Assembly: GCF_009690905.1 (NCBI RefSeq)
Contig: NZ_VOSW01000096.1
Location: forward strand, 1-36,242
Direction of reading: 5' to 3'
DNA: 36,242 bases
Source: Paraburkholderia madseniana
Lineage (GTDB): Bacteria; Pseudomonadota; Gammaproteobacteria; Burkholderiales; Burkholderiaceae
Both the position numbers and the translations under genes were made by a program. Positions 15,337-24,199 of this stretch are shown piece after piece; the stretch's first letter is position 1; each line of letters opens with the position of its first letter. The notes beneath the pieces are model-generated. The model saw only the letters and a program-made list of their open reading frames with translations. It searched no databases and had not been told where the DNA came from.

Positions 15337-16530
15337 TTACTTCACCGCACCGCCTTCGAACCACGCGGCGATCTTCATCCGCTCGTCGTCGGTCATGTGC
15401 GTGACGTTGCCCAGCGGCATCGCCTTCAAGGTCACGGCCTGCTGGTAGATCCGCTGCGCGTTCTGCGAGATCTCGTCCGGCGTATCCAGCAACACGCCAG
15501 CCGGGGCGCTGCCCATCATCGTCGGATGGGCGGAGTGGCATGCCACGCAGCGCTGTTGCAGCACCGGCGCGATATCGGCCACCTTGACCGTCGGCGCGTT
15601 CGCGGCCTGCGCTTGCGGCACGATCGGCTTGGGCATCGTCGAGAAGAGGGCGGCGAACATCAGCACGATACCCACCAGCGGCAAGTACCACAGCACCTGG
15701 CCACGGTGACGCATCACGAAGAACTGGCGAATCAGCGCGCCGGCCAGCATGATCATCAGGAGCACGACCCAGCTGTACCGATTCGTATACGTCATCGCAT
15801 AGTGGTTCGACAGCATCGCGAACACCACCGGCAGCGTGAAATACGTGTTGTGCACCGAACGTTGCTTGCCGCGCTTGCCGTAGATCGGGTTCGGCGTTTC
15901 GCCCTTGAGCATCGCGGCAACCATCTTGCGCTGACCCGGGATGATCACGAAGAACACGTTCGCCGACATGATCGTTGCCAGCATCGCGCCCATGATCAGG
16001 TAAGCCGCACGGCCCGCGAAGATATGGCACGCGAGGTACGCCGCGATCACCACATAAATGCCGACGCAGATGCCGAGCACCTTGTCTTTATTGCCGAGCA
16101 AACGGCACAGCGAGTCGTACACGATCCAGCCTGCGGCGAGGAAGCCGAGTGCCGAAGCAACCGCGACCACCGGGCCCATGTCGAGCACGTTCTTGTCGAT
16201 CAGGTACGTGGACGGCGAGAGCAAATACAGCACCGTGAAGAGGCTCGCGCCCGACAGCCACGTGGTGTACGACGGCCACTTGGACCAGTGCAGGTCGTCC
16301 GGCATTTCCGGCGGCGCGACGGTGTACTTCTGCATGTTGTAGAAGCCGCCGCCGTGCACGTGCCACAACTCGCCGAACACGCCGCGCTTGCGCTGGTTCG
16401 GGTCCGTAGGCGGTTTCAGGCTGTTGTCGAGCGCGACGAAATAGAACGATTCGCCGATCCAGGCGATGGCGACGATGACGTGGAACCAGCGCAATGCCAG
16501 GTTCAGCCAGTCAGTGATAAAGCCTTCCAT
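15337..16530 (-). CDS. puuD: Urate hydroxylase PuuD (membrane urate oxidase with cytochrome c domain)
   Basis: This 397-residue inner-membrane protein oxidises urate to 5-hydroxyisourate without classical uricase. Residues 1-300 have about eight membrane segments, with the family landmarks WFHVIVAIAWIGESFYF, GELWHVHGGGFYNMQKY and HNTYFTLPVVFAMLSNHY. Residues 310-397 form a periplasmic c-type cytochrome with CVACH (328-332) and a likely axial Met in KAMPLGN (371), so electrons probably go to the respiratory chain rather than to O2 directly. ATG 16530 follows GGAGGAG. It is transcribed away from uraH with a 310-base gap. Confidence 0.95.
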   Translation of the reverse strand: MEGFITDWLNLALRWFHVIVAIAWIGESFYFVALDNSLKPPTDPNQRKRGVFGELWHVHGGGFYNMQKYTVAPPEMPDDLHWSKWPSYTTWLSGASLFTVLYLLSPSTYLIDKNVLDMGPVVAVASALGFLAAGWIVYDSLCRLLGNKDKVLGICVGIYVVIAAYLACHIFAGRAAYLIMGAMLATIMSANVFFVIIPGQRKMVAAMLKGETPNPIYGKRGKQRSVHNTYFTLPVVFAMLSNHYAMTYTNRYSWVVLLMIMLAGALIRQFFVMRHRGQVLWYLPLVGIVLMFAALFSTMPKPIVPQAQAANAPTVKVADIAPVLQQRCVACHSAHPTMMGSAPAGVLLDTPDEISQNAQRIYQQAVTLKAMPLGNVTHMTDDERMKIAAWFEGGAVK

Positions 16531-16840
16531 GAAACTCCTCCACTTCTGATTCGTTGTACGCGCAACGACGCTTGTGCCTTGATTACGCCTTCGGTGACCC
16601 GGCTGACGGGTTGTCGGCATGCACGGTGTCGCTGCGCAGACTGCGGGGTGAGAGACGCGGTGCGCTCAGTTCGCACAGCGCCGTTTTTTATTGGAACTTC
16701 GGGTCGAGTCGCTCGCGTTCGATTGCGCTTCGCGGGTGTCTCCAAAGATCCGCACAGTGCAATCGGGCGCGCTCGCAAATACAGCCAGCGCGACTTCAAC
16801 CTCGTCTTCCTCCAACGCCTATCAATACGCTCCGTTCGGC
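16531..16840. other. Gap between uraH and puuD
   Basis: These 310 bases between two minus-strand genes contain the GGAGGAG site of puuD and no coding sequence I can support. The length suggests that puuD has its own promoter, but no clear -35/-10 pair stands out. Confidence 0.35.
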
Positions 16841-17194
16841 TTAGCTGCCCCGATAGGTGCTGTACGACCACGGCGATACCAGCAGCGGCACGTGATAGTG
16901 CGCACCGGCATCGGCCACGCCGAAGCGCAACACGACGCGATCGACAAAACGCGGCTCCGGCACTTTCGTGCCGATCGATGCAAAGTAGTCGCCGGCGCCG
17001 AATACGAGCTCGTATTCGCCCGGGACCAATGCGTCGCCTTCGAGCAGCGGCTGGTCGCAGCGGCCGTCGTCATTGGTGGTGGTGGTTTTGAGCGCGCGGC
17101 GGGTGTCGCCGGAGAGCGCGAAGAGTTCGACCTTGATGCCCGCGCCGGGACGGCCGTTCGCGGTGTCGAGCACGTGGGTAGTGAGCTTTCCCAT
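16841..17194 (-). CDS. uraH: 5-hydroxyisourate hydrolase (transthyretin-like)
   Basis: This 117-residue protein hydrolyses 5-hydroxyisourate to OHCU, the step between PuuD and UraD. Active-site residues of the family are present: His7 in LTTHVLDTANGRPG, Arg45 in NDDGRCDQPLL, the HYHVPLLVSPWSYSTYRGS block with His99 and His101, and the C-terminal YRGS tetrapeptide that distinguishes HIUase from transthyretin. It has no signal peptide, so it is cytosolic. ATG 17194 follows AAGGAA; a TTG two codons upstream is less likely. Confidence 0.96.
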   Translation of the reverse strand: MGKLTTHVLDTANGRPGAGIKVELFALSGDTRRALKTTTTNDDGRCDQPLLEGDALVPGEYELVFGAGDYFASIGTKVPEPRFVDRVVLRFGVADAGAHYHVPLLVSPWSYSTYRGS

Positions 17195-17721
17195 TCGCAA
17201 TTTTCCTTATGTGAATGCGAGGTTTCGGCGGCGGCCCGATCCAGAATACGTTGCGGCGGATCGAGGCTCCACGTCAGTGGCTACATACCCGTCGGCGAAT
17301 TGAAGCGAGCGCCGTGGCAGCCATTGTAAAAAGGATGTTCACGTCAGCGCGCGCGAGATAGGAAAGATAATACCTGGCGCATGACAGACAGCCTGTTGAA
17401 AGCCACTTTGAGTCGATTCATTCGACTATTGCCGTGCATTTCATTCACCGGCGGATCGTACCGGCGCCAAAAAAGGCCCACTATATCGACAGCGTGAGGT
17501 TGGGTATCGCACTGGCGCGAGTTGTCAGCATTATTTTGACCGTTGAAGGTTACACCTGTGCGCCGCAGCAAACACAAGTGAAGCGCGGCACACCCCGAAG
17601 ACGGCGGAAATACGCTGGGTAACCGGGCCAACGGCGCTCGACGGGACGCGGCGGCGCGGTTGGCGTGCCGTCCCATCGCGTTCGAACGGCTTTGCACGGA
17701 AGCAATGAAGCGGAGAAACGA
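17195..17721. other. Divergent intergenic region uraH / 8-oxoguanine deaminase
   Basis: These 527 bases separate the two divergent genes and must contain both promoters. The stretch 17360-17580 is less GC-rich than its neighbours. A short palindrome AGTCGA-TTCAT-TCGACT sits at 17411-17427 and could be an operator. I see no supported gene and no confident promoter. Confidence 0.4.
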
Positions 17722-19119
17722 ATGACGATGGAGCAGGCGGCTATGAAGCCAAACAAGCCTAAGAAAACGATGCTGGTGAAGCACGCGGACGTGCTGGTCA
17801 CGATGGACGGCGCCCGGCGCGAACTGCGCGACGGCGGCATGTATATCGAGGACAACCGCATCGTCGCGGTCGGATCGACGGCGGAATTGCCGCAAACGGC
17901 CGACGAAGTGCTGGACATGCGCGGCCACCTGGTGATTCCAGGGCTGGTGAATACGCACCACCATATGTATCAGAGCCTGACGCGCGCGATTCCGGCCGCG
18001 CAGAACGCCGAGCTATTCGGCTGGCTCACCAACCTCTACAAGGTGTGGGCGAACCTCACACCGGAGATGATCGAAGTCTCGACCTTGACGGCGATGGCCG
18101 AGCTGTTGCTGTCCGGTTGCACGACCTCGAGCGACCATTTGTATATCTACCCGAACGGCAGCCGCCTCGACGACAGCATCGTCGCGGCAGAGCGGATCGG
18201 CATGCGTTTTCATGCAGCGCGTGGCAGCATGAGCGTGGGGCAGAAGGACGGCGGTTTGCCGCCGGATTCGGTGGTCGAGCGTGAAGCGGACATCCTGAAG
18301 GACACGCAGCGGCTGATCGAGACGTACAACGACGAAGGACGCTACGCGATGCTGCGTGTCGTGGTCGCGCCGTGCTCGCCGTTCTCGGTGAGCCGCGATC
18401 TGATGCGCGAATCGGCGGTGATGGCGCGGCACTATGGTGTGTCGCTGCACACGCACCTGGCGGAGAACGTCAACGACATCGCGTATAGCCGCGAGAAGTT
18501 CGGCATGACGCCGGCGGAGTATGCGGAAGACCTCGGCTGGGTCGGCCACGATGTGTGGCACGCGCACTGTGTGCAACTCGACGACGCGGGCATCGAACTG
18601 TTCGCCCGCACCGGCACCGGCGTTGCGCACTGCCCGTGTTCGAACATGCGGTTGGCGTCGGGGATTGCACCGGTCAAGCGGATGCGCCTCGCCGGTGTGC
18701 CGGTGGGCCTGGGCGTCGACGGTTCGGCGTCGAACGACGGCGCGCAAATGGTCGCCGAAGTGCGCCAGGCCCTGTTGCTGCAGCGGGTCGGCTTTGGGCC
18801 GGATGCGATGACCGCGCGTGAAGCTTTGGAGATCGCGACGCTAGGCGGCGCGAAGGTGCTGAATCGCGACGACATCGGCGCACTGGCGCCGGGCATGGCG
18901 GCGGATTTCGTGTCCTTCGATCTGCGTCAGCCGCTGTTTGCGGGCGCGTTGCACGATCCGGTCGCGGCACTGGTGTTCTGCGCGCCGTCGCAGGTAAGCC
19001 ATAGCGTGATCGGCGGCAAGGTGGTGGTGAAAAATGGTCAATTAACGACGCTGGAACTCGGACCGGTCATCGAGCAGCACAACCGGTTGGCAAAGACGCT
19101 TTACGAAGCGGCAGCCTGA
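17722..19119 (+). CDS. 8-oxoguanine deaminase (amidohydrolase family)
   Basis: This 465-residue cytosolic metal-dependent deaminase resembles the characterised Pseudomonas 8-oxoguanine deaminase, which turns 8-oxoguanine into urate and ammonia. Motifs in order are the N-terminal strand IEDNRIVAVG, metal ligands in NTHHHMYQSLTRA (His79, His81), the HTHLAEN histidine, WHAHCVQLD, the CPCSNMRLASG segment and GVDGSASND with the catalytic Asp. The NTHHHxYQ form separates this subgroup from ordinary guanine deaminase, although related s-triazine or cytosine-like deaminases cannot be fully excluded. The ATG at 17722 has GGAG six bases before it. Placement beside uricase-pathway genes fits urate as product. 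Confidence 0.85.
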   Translation: MTMEQAAMKPNKPKKTMLVKHADVLVTMDGARRELRDGGMYIEDNRIVAVGSTAELPQTADEVLDMRGHLVIPGLVNTHHHMYQSLTRAIPAAQNAELFGWLTNLYKVWANLTPEMIEVSTLTAMAELLLSGCTTSSDHLYIYPNGSRLDDSIVAAERIGMRFHAARGSMSVGQKDGGLPPDSVVEREADILKDTQRLIETYNDEGRYAMLRVVVAPCSPFSVSRDLMRESAVMARHYGVSLHTHLAENVNDIAYSREKFGMTPAEYAEDLGWVGHDVWHAHCVQLDDAGIELFARTGTGVAHCPCSNMRLASGIAPVKRMRLAGVPVGLGVDGSASNDGAQMVAEVRQALLLQRVGFGPDAMTAREALEIATLGGAKVLNRDDIGALAPGMAADFVSFDLRQPLFAGALHDPVAALVFCAPSQVSHSVIGGKVVVKNGQLTTLELGPVIEQHNRLAKTLYEAAA

Positions 19120-19149
19120 TGATGGCGTAAGGGCGAAGTAGAAGAAGCA

Positions 19150-19188
19150 GCTCTATCGGCATCCACAAAGACTGGATGCCGATAGAGC
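19150..19188. other. Perfect 16-bp hairpin between convergent genes
   Basis: Left arm 19150-19165 and right arm 19173-19188 are exact inverted copies around a 7-base loop CAAAGAC. Neither side has a run of T, so it is not a standard Rho-independent terminator. It lies between the 3' ends of the deaminase and the LysR gene. Confidence 0.75.
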
Positions 19189-19200
19189 ACATAGCAAAGA

Positions 19201-20133
19201 TTAAGGCTTGTCGATCAACGTCTTGGTCGCCTCGGCAACCAGACTGCGCAGCCAGCGCACTTCGTCGGAGTAATGCACGCGCTCGTGCCACAACTGGTAG
19301 TACTGCATCGGCGGGAAATCCAGCGGCGCGGGCACCACGGTCAGCGGCAGAAACTTGGCGTAGTAGTCGGCAAACAGGCGCGTCGTCGTGAAGATCAGAT
19401 CGGACTTGATCAGCACGTAAGGCGCCAGATTGAAGTACGGCAACGTGACGACCACGTGACGCTTTAACCGTTCGCGCGCGAGATGCACGTCGATCGCGCC
19501 GCGTTGGCCCACCGAGTAAGGAGTAGGCGCAAGATGCGGGGCATTCAGGTACTGGTCGAGCGTCAACCCGCCACGTTTGGCGAACGGATGCGCGTTGCTC
19601 ATCAGGCAGACGATCTGATCGACGAACAGGTTCGACAGGTGCAATTGCTCCGGCGGTTCCGGCCAGTTGCCGACCACGATGTCGAGCTTGCCGTCCTCGA
19701 GCGCGAGTTCGTAGTCGAACGCCGGCCCGAGCGAGTGAAACTCGAGCGTCGCGTTCGGCGCGGCCTGACGAAAGCGTTCCACCACCGTCGGCACGAACAG
19801 CACGTTCAGGTAGTCCGGGCAGCCGATCCGGTAGCAACGAATGGACGTGGCGGGATCGAAGTTGTGTTGCTGGAACTTGATGCGTTCGATCTCGCGCAGC
19901 GCGTTCTGCACCGGTTCGAGCAGGCGCAGGCCGTACTCGGTCGGCACCATGCCGGATTTGCCGCGCACCAGCAGCGGGTCGCCGGTGATGTCGCGCAAAC
20001 GGCGCAGAGCCGCGCTGATGGCGGGTTGCGATTGATTCAGTTTGACGGCCGCGCGCGTGACGCTGCGTTCCATCAACAGGGTGTGCAAGACGCGTAATAG
20101 ATACGTATCGATCGCCTCGCGTTGCTGACTCAT
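19201..20133 (-). CDS. LysR family transcriptional regulator
   Basis: This 310-residue regulator has an N-terminal winged helix (about residues 8-65: YLLRVLHTLLMERSVTRAA, LNQSQPAISAALRRLRD, GDPLLVRGKSGMVPTEYG) followed by a periplasmic-binding-protein-like effector domain. The GDPLLVRG..MVPTEYGLRL pattern resembles the NodD/NahR-like LysR branch. ATG 20133 follows GGAGAAG. The gene lies back to back with the purine ABC transporter and tail to tail with the deaminase, so control of one or both is plausible, with a purine or ureide as ligand. That is inference from position only. Confidence 0.92.
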   Translation of the reverse strand: MSQQREAIDTYLLRVLHTLLMERSVTRAAVKLNQSQPAISAALRRLRDITGDPLLVRGKSGMVPTEYGLRLLEPVQNALREIERIKFQQHNFDPATSIRCYRIGCPDYLNVLFVPTVVERFRQAAPNATLEFHSLGPAFDYELALEDGKLDIVVGNWPEPPEQLHLSNLFVDQIVCLMSNAHPFAKRGGLTLDQYLNAPHLAPTPYSVGQRGAIDVHLARERLKRHVVVTLPYFNLAPYVLIKSDLIFTTTRLFADYYAKFLPLTVVPAPLDFPPMQYYQLWHERVHYSDEVRWLRSLVAEATKTLIDKP

Positions 20134-20175
20134 GACTTCTCCGAAATATATGTTCTGGCTGATCGAACGGGCGTG

Positions 20176-20204
20176 GGTATATATGGCTTTTAATATGAAC
20201 ACAA
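20176..20204 (-). promoter_or_regulatory. Candidate promoter of the LysR gene
   Basis: On the minus strand -35 TTGTGT (20204-20199), 17-base spacer, -10 TATACC (20181-20176), 43 bases before the ATG. The region is AT-rich, with ATATAT words at 20145 and 20178 that could flank a LysR site. Confidence 0.4.
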
Positions 20205-20384
20205 AACCACGTCAAGAGTGGGATACCCGCAGAGCACGCTGCGACGGGGGTTTGCGGGGAATTTTGACGGCTCGACTGAGCCGGTCGATTTAGGTATTGT
20301 CATCCGGTTGTGGTGACGGATCGTCTGCTGACAGGGCGGGCGGACGCGCTGCGACCGGCAGTCTCTGACGTACTACGGAATCAC

Positions 20385-21986
20385 ATGAGCGACTCTTCTT
20401 ATAGCGACGGCGCCGCCGCGCAGCCGGCAAACAGGCCGGAACAGGCGGCGCCCCGGTTGATGCTTCAGGGCATCACCAAACAGTACCCGGCCGTACGCGC
20501 CAACGACGACGTCACGTTGATCGTCGCGCCGGGTGAAATCCATGCCGTGCTCGGCGAAAACGGCGCCGGCAAAAGCACGCTGATGAAAATCATCTACGGT
20601 GCGGTGCGGCCCGACGCCGGCGAGATCCGCTGGGAAGGCCATCCGGTCGAGATCGCGAGCCCGGCGGCGGCGCGCAAGCTCGGCGTCGGCATGGTGTTCC
20701 AGCATTTTTCGCTGTTCGAGACGCTCACGGTCGGCGAAAACATCGCGCTCGCGCTCGACGAACCCTTCGATCTGAAGACACTCTCGAAACGCATCCGCGA
20801 AGTCTCCGCCGACTACGGCCTCGACATCGACCCGCAACGTCACGTGCATAGCCTGACCGTGGGCGAGCGGCAGCGCGTCGAGATCGTGCGCTGCCTGCTG
20901 CAGAATCCGCGTCTTCTGATCATGGACGAACCGACTTCGGTGCTCACGCCGCAAGCGGTCCGCAAGCTCTTCGAGACGCTGCGGCGTCTCGCGGCAGAAG
21001 GCTGCAGCATCCTCTACATCAGCCACAAGCTCGACGAAATCCAGGAACTGTGCGACACAGCGACGGTGATGCGCGGCGGTCGCGTGACCGGTCACGTGAA
21101 GCCGAAAGAAGAAACGCATGCGTCGCTCGCGCAGTTGATGGTCGGCCATTCGCTGCCGGATTACACGCGCCGTGAACACACGCCGGGTGCGGTGCTGCTC
21201 GACGTGAAGCAGTTGTCGGTGGAAAGCGACGATCCATTCGGCACGTCGCTCAATAACGTGTCGTTCGGCGTGCATGCAGGCGAGATCTTCGGCATCGCGG
21301 GTGTGTCGGGCAACGGTCAGGCCGAATTGCTGTCGGCGCTTTCGGGTGAAAAGCGCGGCACGCGTGCCGATGCGGTCACGATCTGCGGCAAGGCGGCAGG
21401 GCGCCTCGGCGCAGGCGGCCGGCGCGCGCTCGGTTTTGGTTTCGTGCCGGAAGAGCGCCTCGGCCGCGGCGCAGTGCCGGCGATGACCTTGTCGGAAAAC
21501 GCGCTGCTCACCGCGCATCGACAGCAGATGGTGAATTCCGGCTGGATCAAGGCGGGCGCTATGCGTGCCTTCGCCAAGCGTTGCATCGAAGCCTTCGACG
21601 TGCGTTGTGGCGGCTCGGAAGCGTTGGCGCAAAGCCTCTCCGGCGGCAATCTGCAGAAATACATCATGGGTCGCGAGATTCTGCAGGCGCCCAAAGTACT
21701 GGTGGTCGCGCAGCCGACCTGGGGCGTCGACGTCGGCGCGTCAGCGTTTATTCGTCAGCAGTTGCTCGACCTGTCCGCCCGCGGCGTGGCGATTCTGGTG
21801 ATCTCCGAAGAACTGGAGGAGTTGTTCGACATCTGCGATCGCATCGCGGTGCTGGCCGGCGGCAGACTCTCGCCGGTGCGTGCCACGGGGGCGACCAATG
21901 CCGAAGAAATCGGCCGCTGGATGGCGGGCCTGTTCGGCGACCGCGAGGGCGCGGCGCCGTCGGCGGAACAGCCGGCGCATGCCTGA
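20385..21986 (+). CDS. Purine/nucleoside ABC transporter, double ATP-binding subunit
   Basis: This 533-residue protein has two fused ABC domains, as in carbohydrate and BMP-type nucleoside importers. Domain 1 has Walker A GENGAGKST (57-65), the variant signature LTVGERQRVEIVR and Walker B LLIMDEPTSVLT. Domain 2 has a degenerate Walker A (GVSGNGQAELL), signature LSGGNLQKYIMGREI and Walker B VLVVAQPTWGVDVGA, the usual degenerate form in this family. It energises uptake through the two permeases downstream. ATG 20385 is preferred because upstream in-frame residues lack similarity; the ribosome site is weak. Confidence 0.93.
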   Translation: MSDSSYSDGAAAQPANRPEQAAPRLMLQGITKQYPAVRANDDVTLIVAPGEIHAVLGENGAGKSTLMKIIYGAVRPDAGEIRWEGHPVEIASPAAARKLGVGMVFQHFSLFETLTVGENIALALDEPFDLKTLSKRIREVSADYGLDIDPQRHVHSLTVGERQRVEIVRCLLQNPRLLIMDEPTSVLTPQAVRKLFETLRRLAAEGCSILYISHKLDEIQELCDTATVMRGGRVTGHVKPKEETHASLAQLMVGHSLPDYTRREHTPGAVLLDVKQLSVESDDPFGTSLNNVSFGVHAGEIFGIAGVSGNGQAELLSALSGEKRGTRADAVTICGKAAGRLGAGGRRALGFGFVPEERLGRGAVPAMTLSENALLTAHRQQMVNSGWIKAGAMRAFAKRCIEAFDVRCGGSEALAQSLSGGNLQKYIMGREILQAPKVLVVAQPTWGVDVGASAFIRQQLLDLSARGVAILVISEELEELFDICDRIAVLAGGRLSPVRATGATNAEEIGRWMAGLFGDREGAAPSAEQPAHA

Positions 21987-22030
21987 ACAGATCGATGCGC
22001 GATCGGCTAGCTGATCGACGCTAAAGGCCC

Positions 22031-22069
22031 ATAAGCACCAGAACCAGATATAAGCACTCACATAAGCAC
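22031..22069 (+). repeat. Three ATAAGCAC direct repeats
   Basis: Exact 8-bp copies lie at 22031-22038, 22050-22057 and 22062-22069 in the 91-base gap between the ATPase and first permease genes, ending nine bases before the permease ATG. No Shine-Dalgarno sequence is seen there. Confidence 0.6.
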
Positions 22070-22077
22070 ACGCTCCC

Positions 22078-23184
22078 ATGATTCTTCCGTATCGACTCGA
22101 AGCACGCACGACGCCCTCGCGCACGATGCAGATCGCCGTGCCGCTGATCGCCGCGTTGCTCACGCTTGTGATCGGCTTCCTGATCTTCAGCCTGGTCGGC
22201 CGTGATCCGCTCGAAGCCATGCACGCGTTTTTCATTGAACCGCTCTCCAGCGTGAACGGCTGGTCCGAACTGCTGCTGAAGGCTTCGCCCTTGTGCCTGA
22301 TCGGCCTCGGCCTCGCGATCGGTTATCGCGCCAACGTCTGGAACATCGGTGCTGAAGGGCAGATGCTGCTTGGTGGCATCGCCGCCAGCGGTGTCGCGAT
22401 CTATTTCGATCAGGCCACCGGCTGGTGGATTCTGCCGACCATGATGATCGCCGGCGTGCTCGGCGGCATGGCGTGGGCCGCGATTCCCGCGCTCCTGAAA
22501 AGCCGCTTCAACACTAACGAGATTCTCGTGAGCCTGATGCTCACGTATGTGGCCACGCAGTTGCTGATCTATCTGGTGAGCGGCCCGTGGCGCGATCCGC
22601 AGGGCATGAACTTCCCGCTCTCGGAGATGTTCAGCGGCGACGCGTTGTACCCAACCTTTTCCGGCGATTGGCACTGGAAATGGCTGCGCGGCACGCGGCT
22701 GAACGCGTCCGTGTTCATCACGCTGATCGCGATTCCGTGCGTGTGGCTCTTCATGCGCAAGAGCTTCGCGGGCTACCGGATGAACGTCGGCGGTCTCGCG
22801 CCGCTCGCCGCGCGCTACGCCGGGTTCTCCGACAAGAAAACCATCTGGACGTCGTTGCTGATCAGCGGCGGTCTGGCGGGTCTCGCCGGGATGGGCGAGA
22901 TCGCTGGTCCGATCGGCCAGTTGCAGGCGACATGGTCGCCGGGCTACGGCTTCACCGCGATCATCGTCGTGTTCGTGGGACGGCTGCATCCGGTCGGTAT
23001 CGTGCTCGCGAGCTTGCTGATGGCGCTGCTGTACCTCGGCGGCGAAGCGGTGCAGACCTCGATGCAATTGCCGCAGGCGCTCTCCGGCGTGTTCCAGGGG
23101 CTGCTGCTGTTCTGCCTGCTGGGTGCCGACCTGTTCGTGAACTACCGCGTGCGCCGGCGCTCCGCCGCCGCGCAAGCCCACTGA
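22078..23184 (+). CDS. ABC transporter permease (BMP/nucleoside type), subunit 1
   Basis: This 368-residue inner-membrane protein has about eight to ten hydrophobic segments. It matches the larger permease of the YufP/NupB type, with FLIFSLVGRDPLEAMHAFF, ASPLCLIGLGLAIGYRANVW, NIGAEGQMLLGGIAA, LLKSRFNTNEILVSLMLTY and GYGFTAIIVVFVGRLHP. The NxGAEGQ motif is the mark of this family (BPD_transp_2). With the second permease it forms the membrane channel of a purine or nucleoside importer. The start ATG at 22078 has no obvious ribosome site, unlike most genes here. Confidence 0.92.
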   Translation: MILPYRLEARTTPSRTMQIAVPLIAALLTLVIGFLIFSLVGRDPLEAMHAFFIEPLSSVNGWSELLLKASPLCLIGLGLAIGYRANVWNIGAEGQMLLGGIAASGVAIYFDQATGWWILPTMMIAGVLGGMAWAAIPALLKSRFNTNEILVSLMLTYVATQLLIYLVSGPWRDPQGMNFPLSEMFSGDALYPTFSGDWHWKWLRGTRLNASVFITLIAIPCVWLFMRKSFAGYRMNVGGLAPLAARYAGFSDKKTIWTSLLISGGLAGLAGMGEIAGPIGQLQATWSPGYGFTAIIVVFVGRLHPVGIVLASLLMALLYLGGEAVQTSMQLPQALSGVFQGLLLFCLLGADLFVNYRVRRRSAAAQAH

Positions 23185-23202
23185 TTTTCCCGGCGGATCT
23201 CC

Positions 23203-24132
23203 ATGGATATTCAACAAGCCAGCGCGCTTACCTCGAGCGCCGTCACCGCCGCGATCCCGCTGATGTTCGCGGGCGCGGGCGAACTCGTCACCGAGAAGTC
23301 GGGCGTTCTCAACCTCGGCGTTGAAGGCATGATGCTGATGGGCGCGGTGACCGGCTACGCGGTCACCGCCATTACGGGCAACCCGTGGCTCGGTGTGGTC
23401 GCCGCGATCGTCGCGGGTCTCGCGATGTCACTGCTGTTCGCGTTCCTCACGCTGACCATGCTTGCTAACCAGGTCGCCACCGGCCTGTCGCTGACGATCT
23501 TCGGCATTGGCCTGTCAGCCTATGTCGGAAAGCCGTACACGTCGGCCGCGGTGCGCGCCACGATCGACACGTGGACCATTCCGGGTTTCTCGAAGATTCC
23601 GGTGCTCGGACCCGCGCTTTTCAGCCTCACGCCGCTCGATTACCTCGCGTTCCTGATGTTCGCGGTGATCTGGTGGTTCCTGTATCGCACGCGTGCGGGC
23701 CTCGTGCTGCGTTCGGTCGGCGAATCGCCGCAAGTGGCGCACTCGGTCGGCTTTCCGGTGGTCGGCGTGCGTTACGGCGCGGTGGCCTTCGGCGGCGGCA
23801 TGGCGGGTCTCGCTGGCGGCTATTACTCGATCGTCAACCTGCACTTGTGGCAGGAGCAGCTTACGTCGGGCCGCGGCTGGATCGCGCTCGCGCTGGTGGT
23901 GTTCGCGACATGGCGCCCGGGGCGTCTGCTGATCGGCGCGTTGCTGTTCGGGGCCGTGACGGGTCTGCAGTTTTACGCTCAGGCCATCGGCGTGCCGGTG
24001 CCGACGCAATTTCTGGCGATGCTGCCGTACGTCGCGACCGTCGTCGTGCTCGTGCTGATTTCGCGCAACCCGAACACGATTCGTCTGAATGCACCGGCGT
24101 CGCTTGGCAAGCCGTTTTTCTCGGCGGGATGA
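23203..24132 (+). CDS. ABC transporter permease (BMP/nucleoside type), subunit 2
   Basis: This 309-residue membrane protein of the YufQ/NupC type is the smaller partner of the preceding permease. Family motifs include the N-terminal TAAIPLMFAGAGELVTEKSG, then VLNLGVEGMMLMGAVTGY, LTIFGIGLSAYVG, RTRAGLVLRSVGESPQVA and LTSGRGWIALALVVFATWRP. It starts 18 bases after the first permease stop. The hydrophobic profile predicts about eight to nine helices. The binding-protein gene follows after 67 bases with its own strong ribosome site, consistent with higher translation of the binding protein. Confidence 0.93.
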   Translation: MDIQQASALTSSAVTAAIPLMFAGAGELVTEKSGVLNLGVEGMMLMGAVTGYAVTAITGNPWLGVVAAIVAGLAMSLLFAFLTLTMLANQVATGLSLTIFGIGLSAYVGKPYTSAAVRATIDTWTIPGFSKIPVLGPALFSLTPLDYLAFLMFAVIWWFLYRTRAGLVLRSVGESPQVAHSVGFPVVGVRYGAVAFGGGMAGLAGGYYSIVNLHLWQEQLTSGRGWIALALVVFATWRPGRLLIGALLFGAVTGLQFYAQAIGVPVPTQFLAMLPYVATVVVLVLISRNPNTIRLNAPASLGKPFFSAG

Positions 24133-24199
24133 CACGCTTGTCGCTTCATATGACCGATCACACGTTTCAAATCAATCGACAAACACGACAGGAGAAAAC

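Noticed and set aside
15190..17091. Plus-strand open frame of over 600 codons across puuD and part of uraH
   Set aside because: It spans two real minus-strand genes and their gap, is Arg/His-rich and has no domain; a GC-driven shadow.
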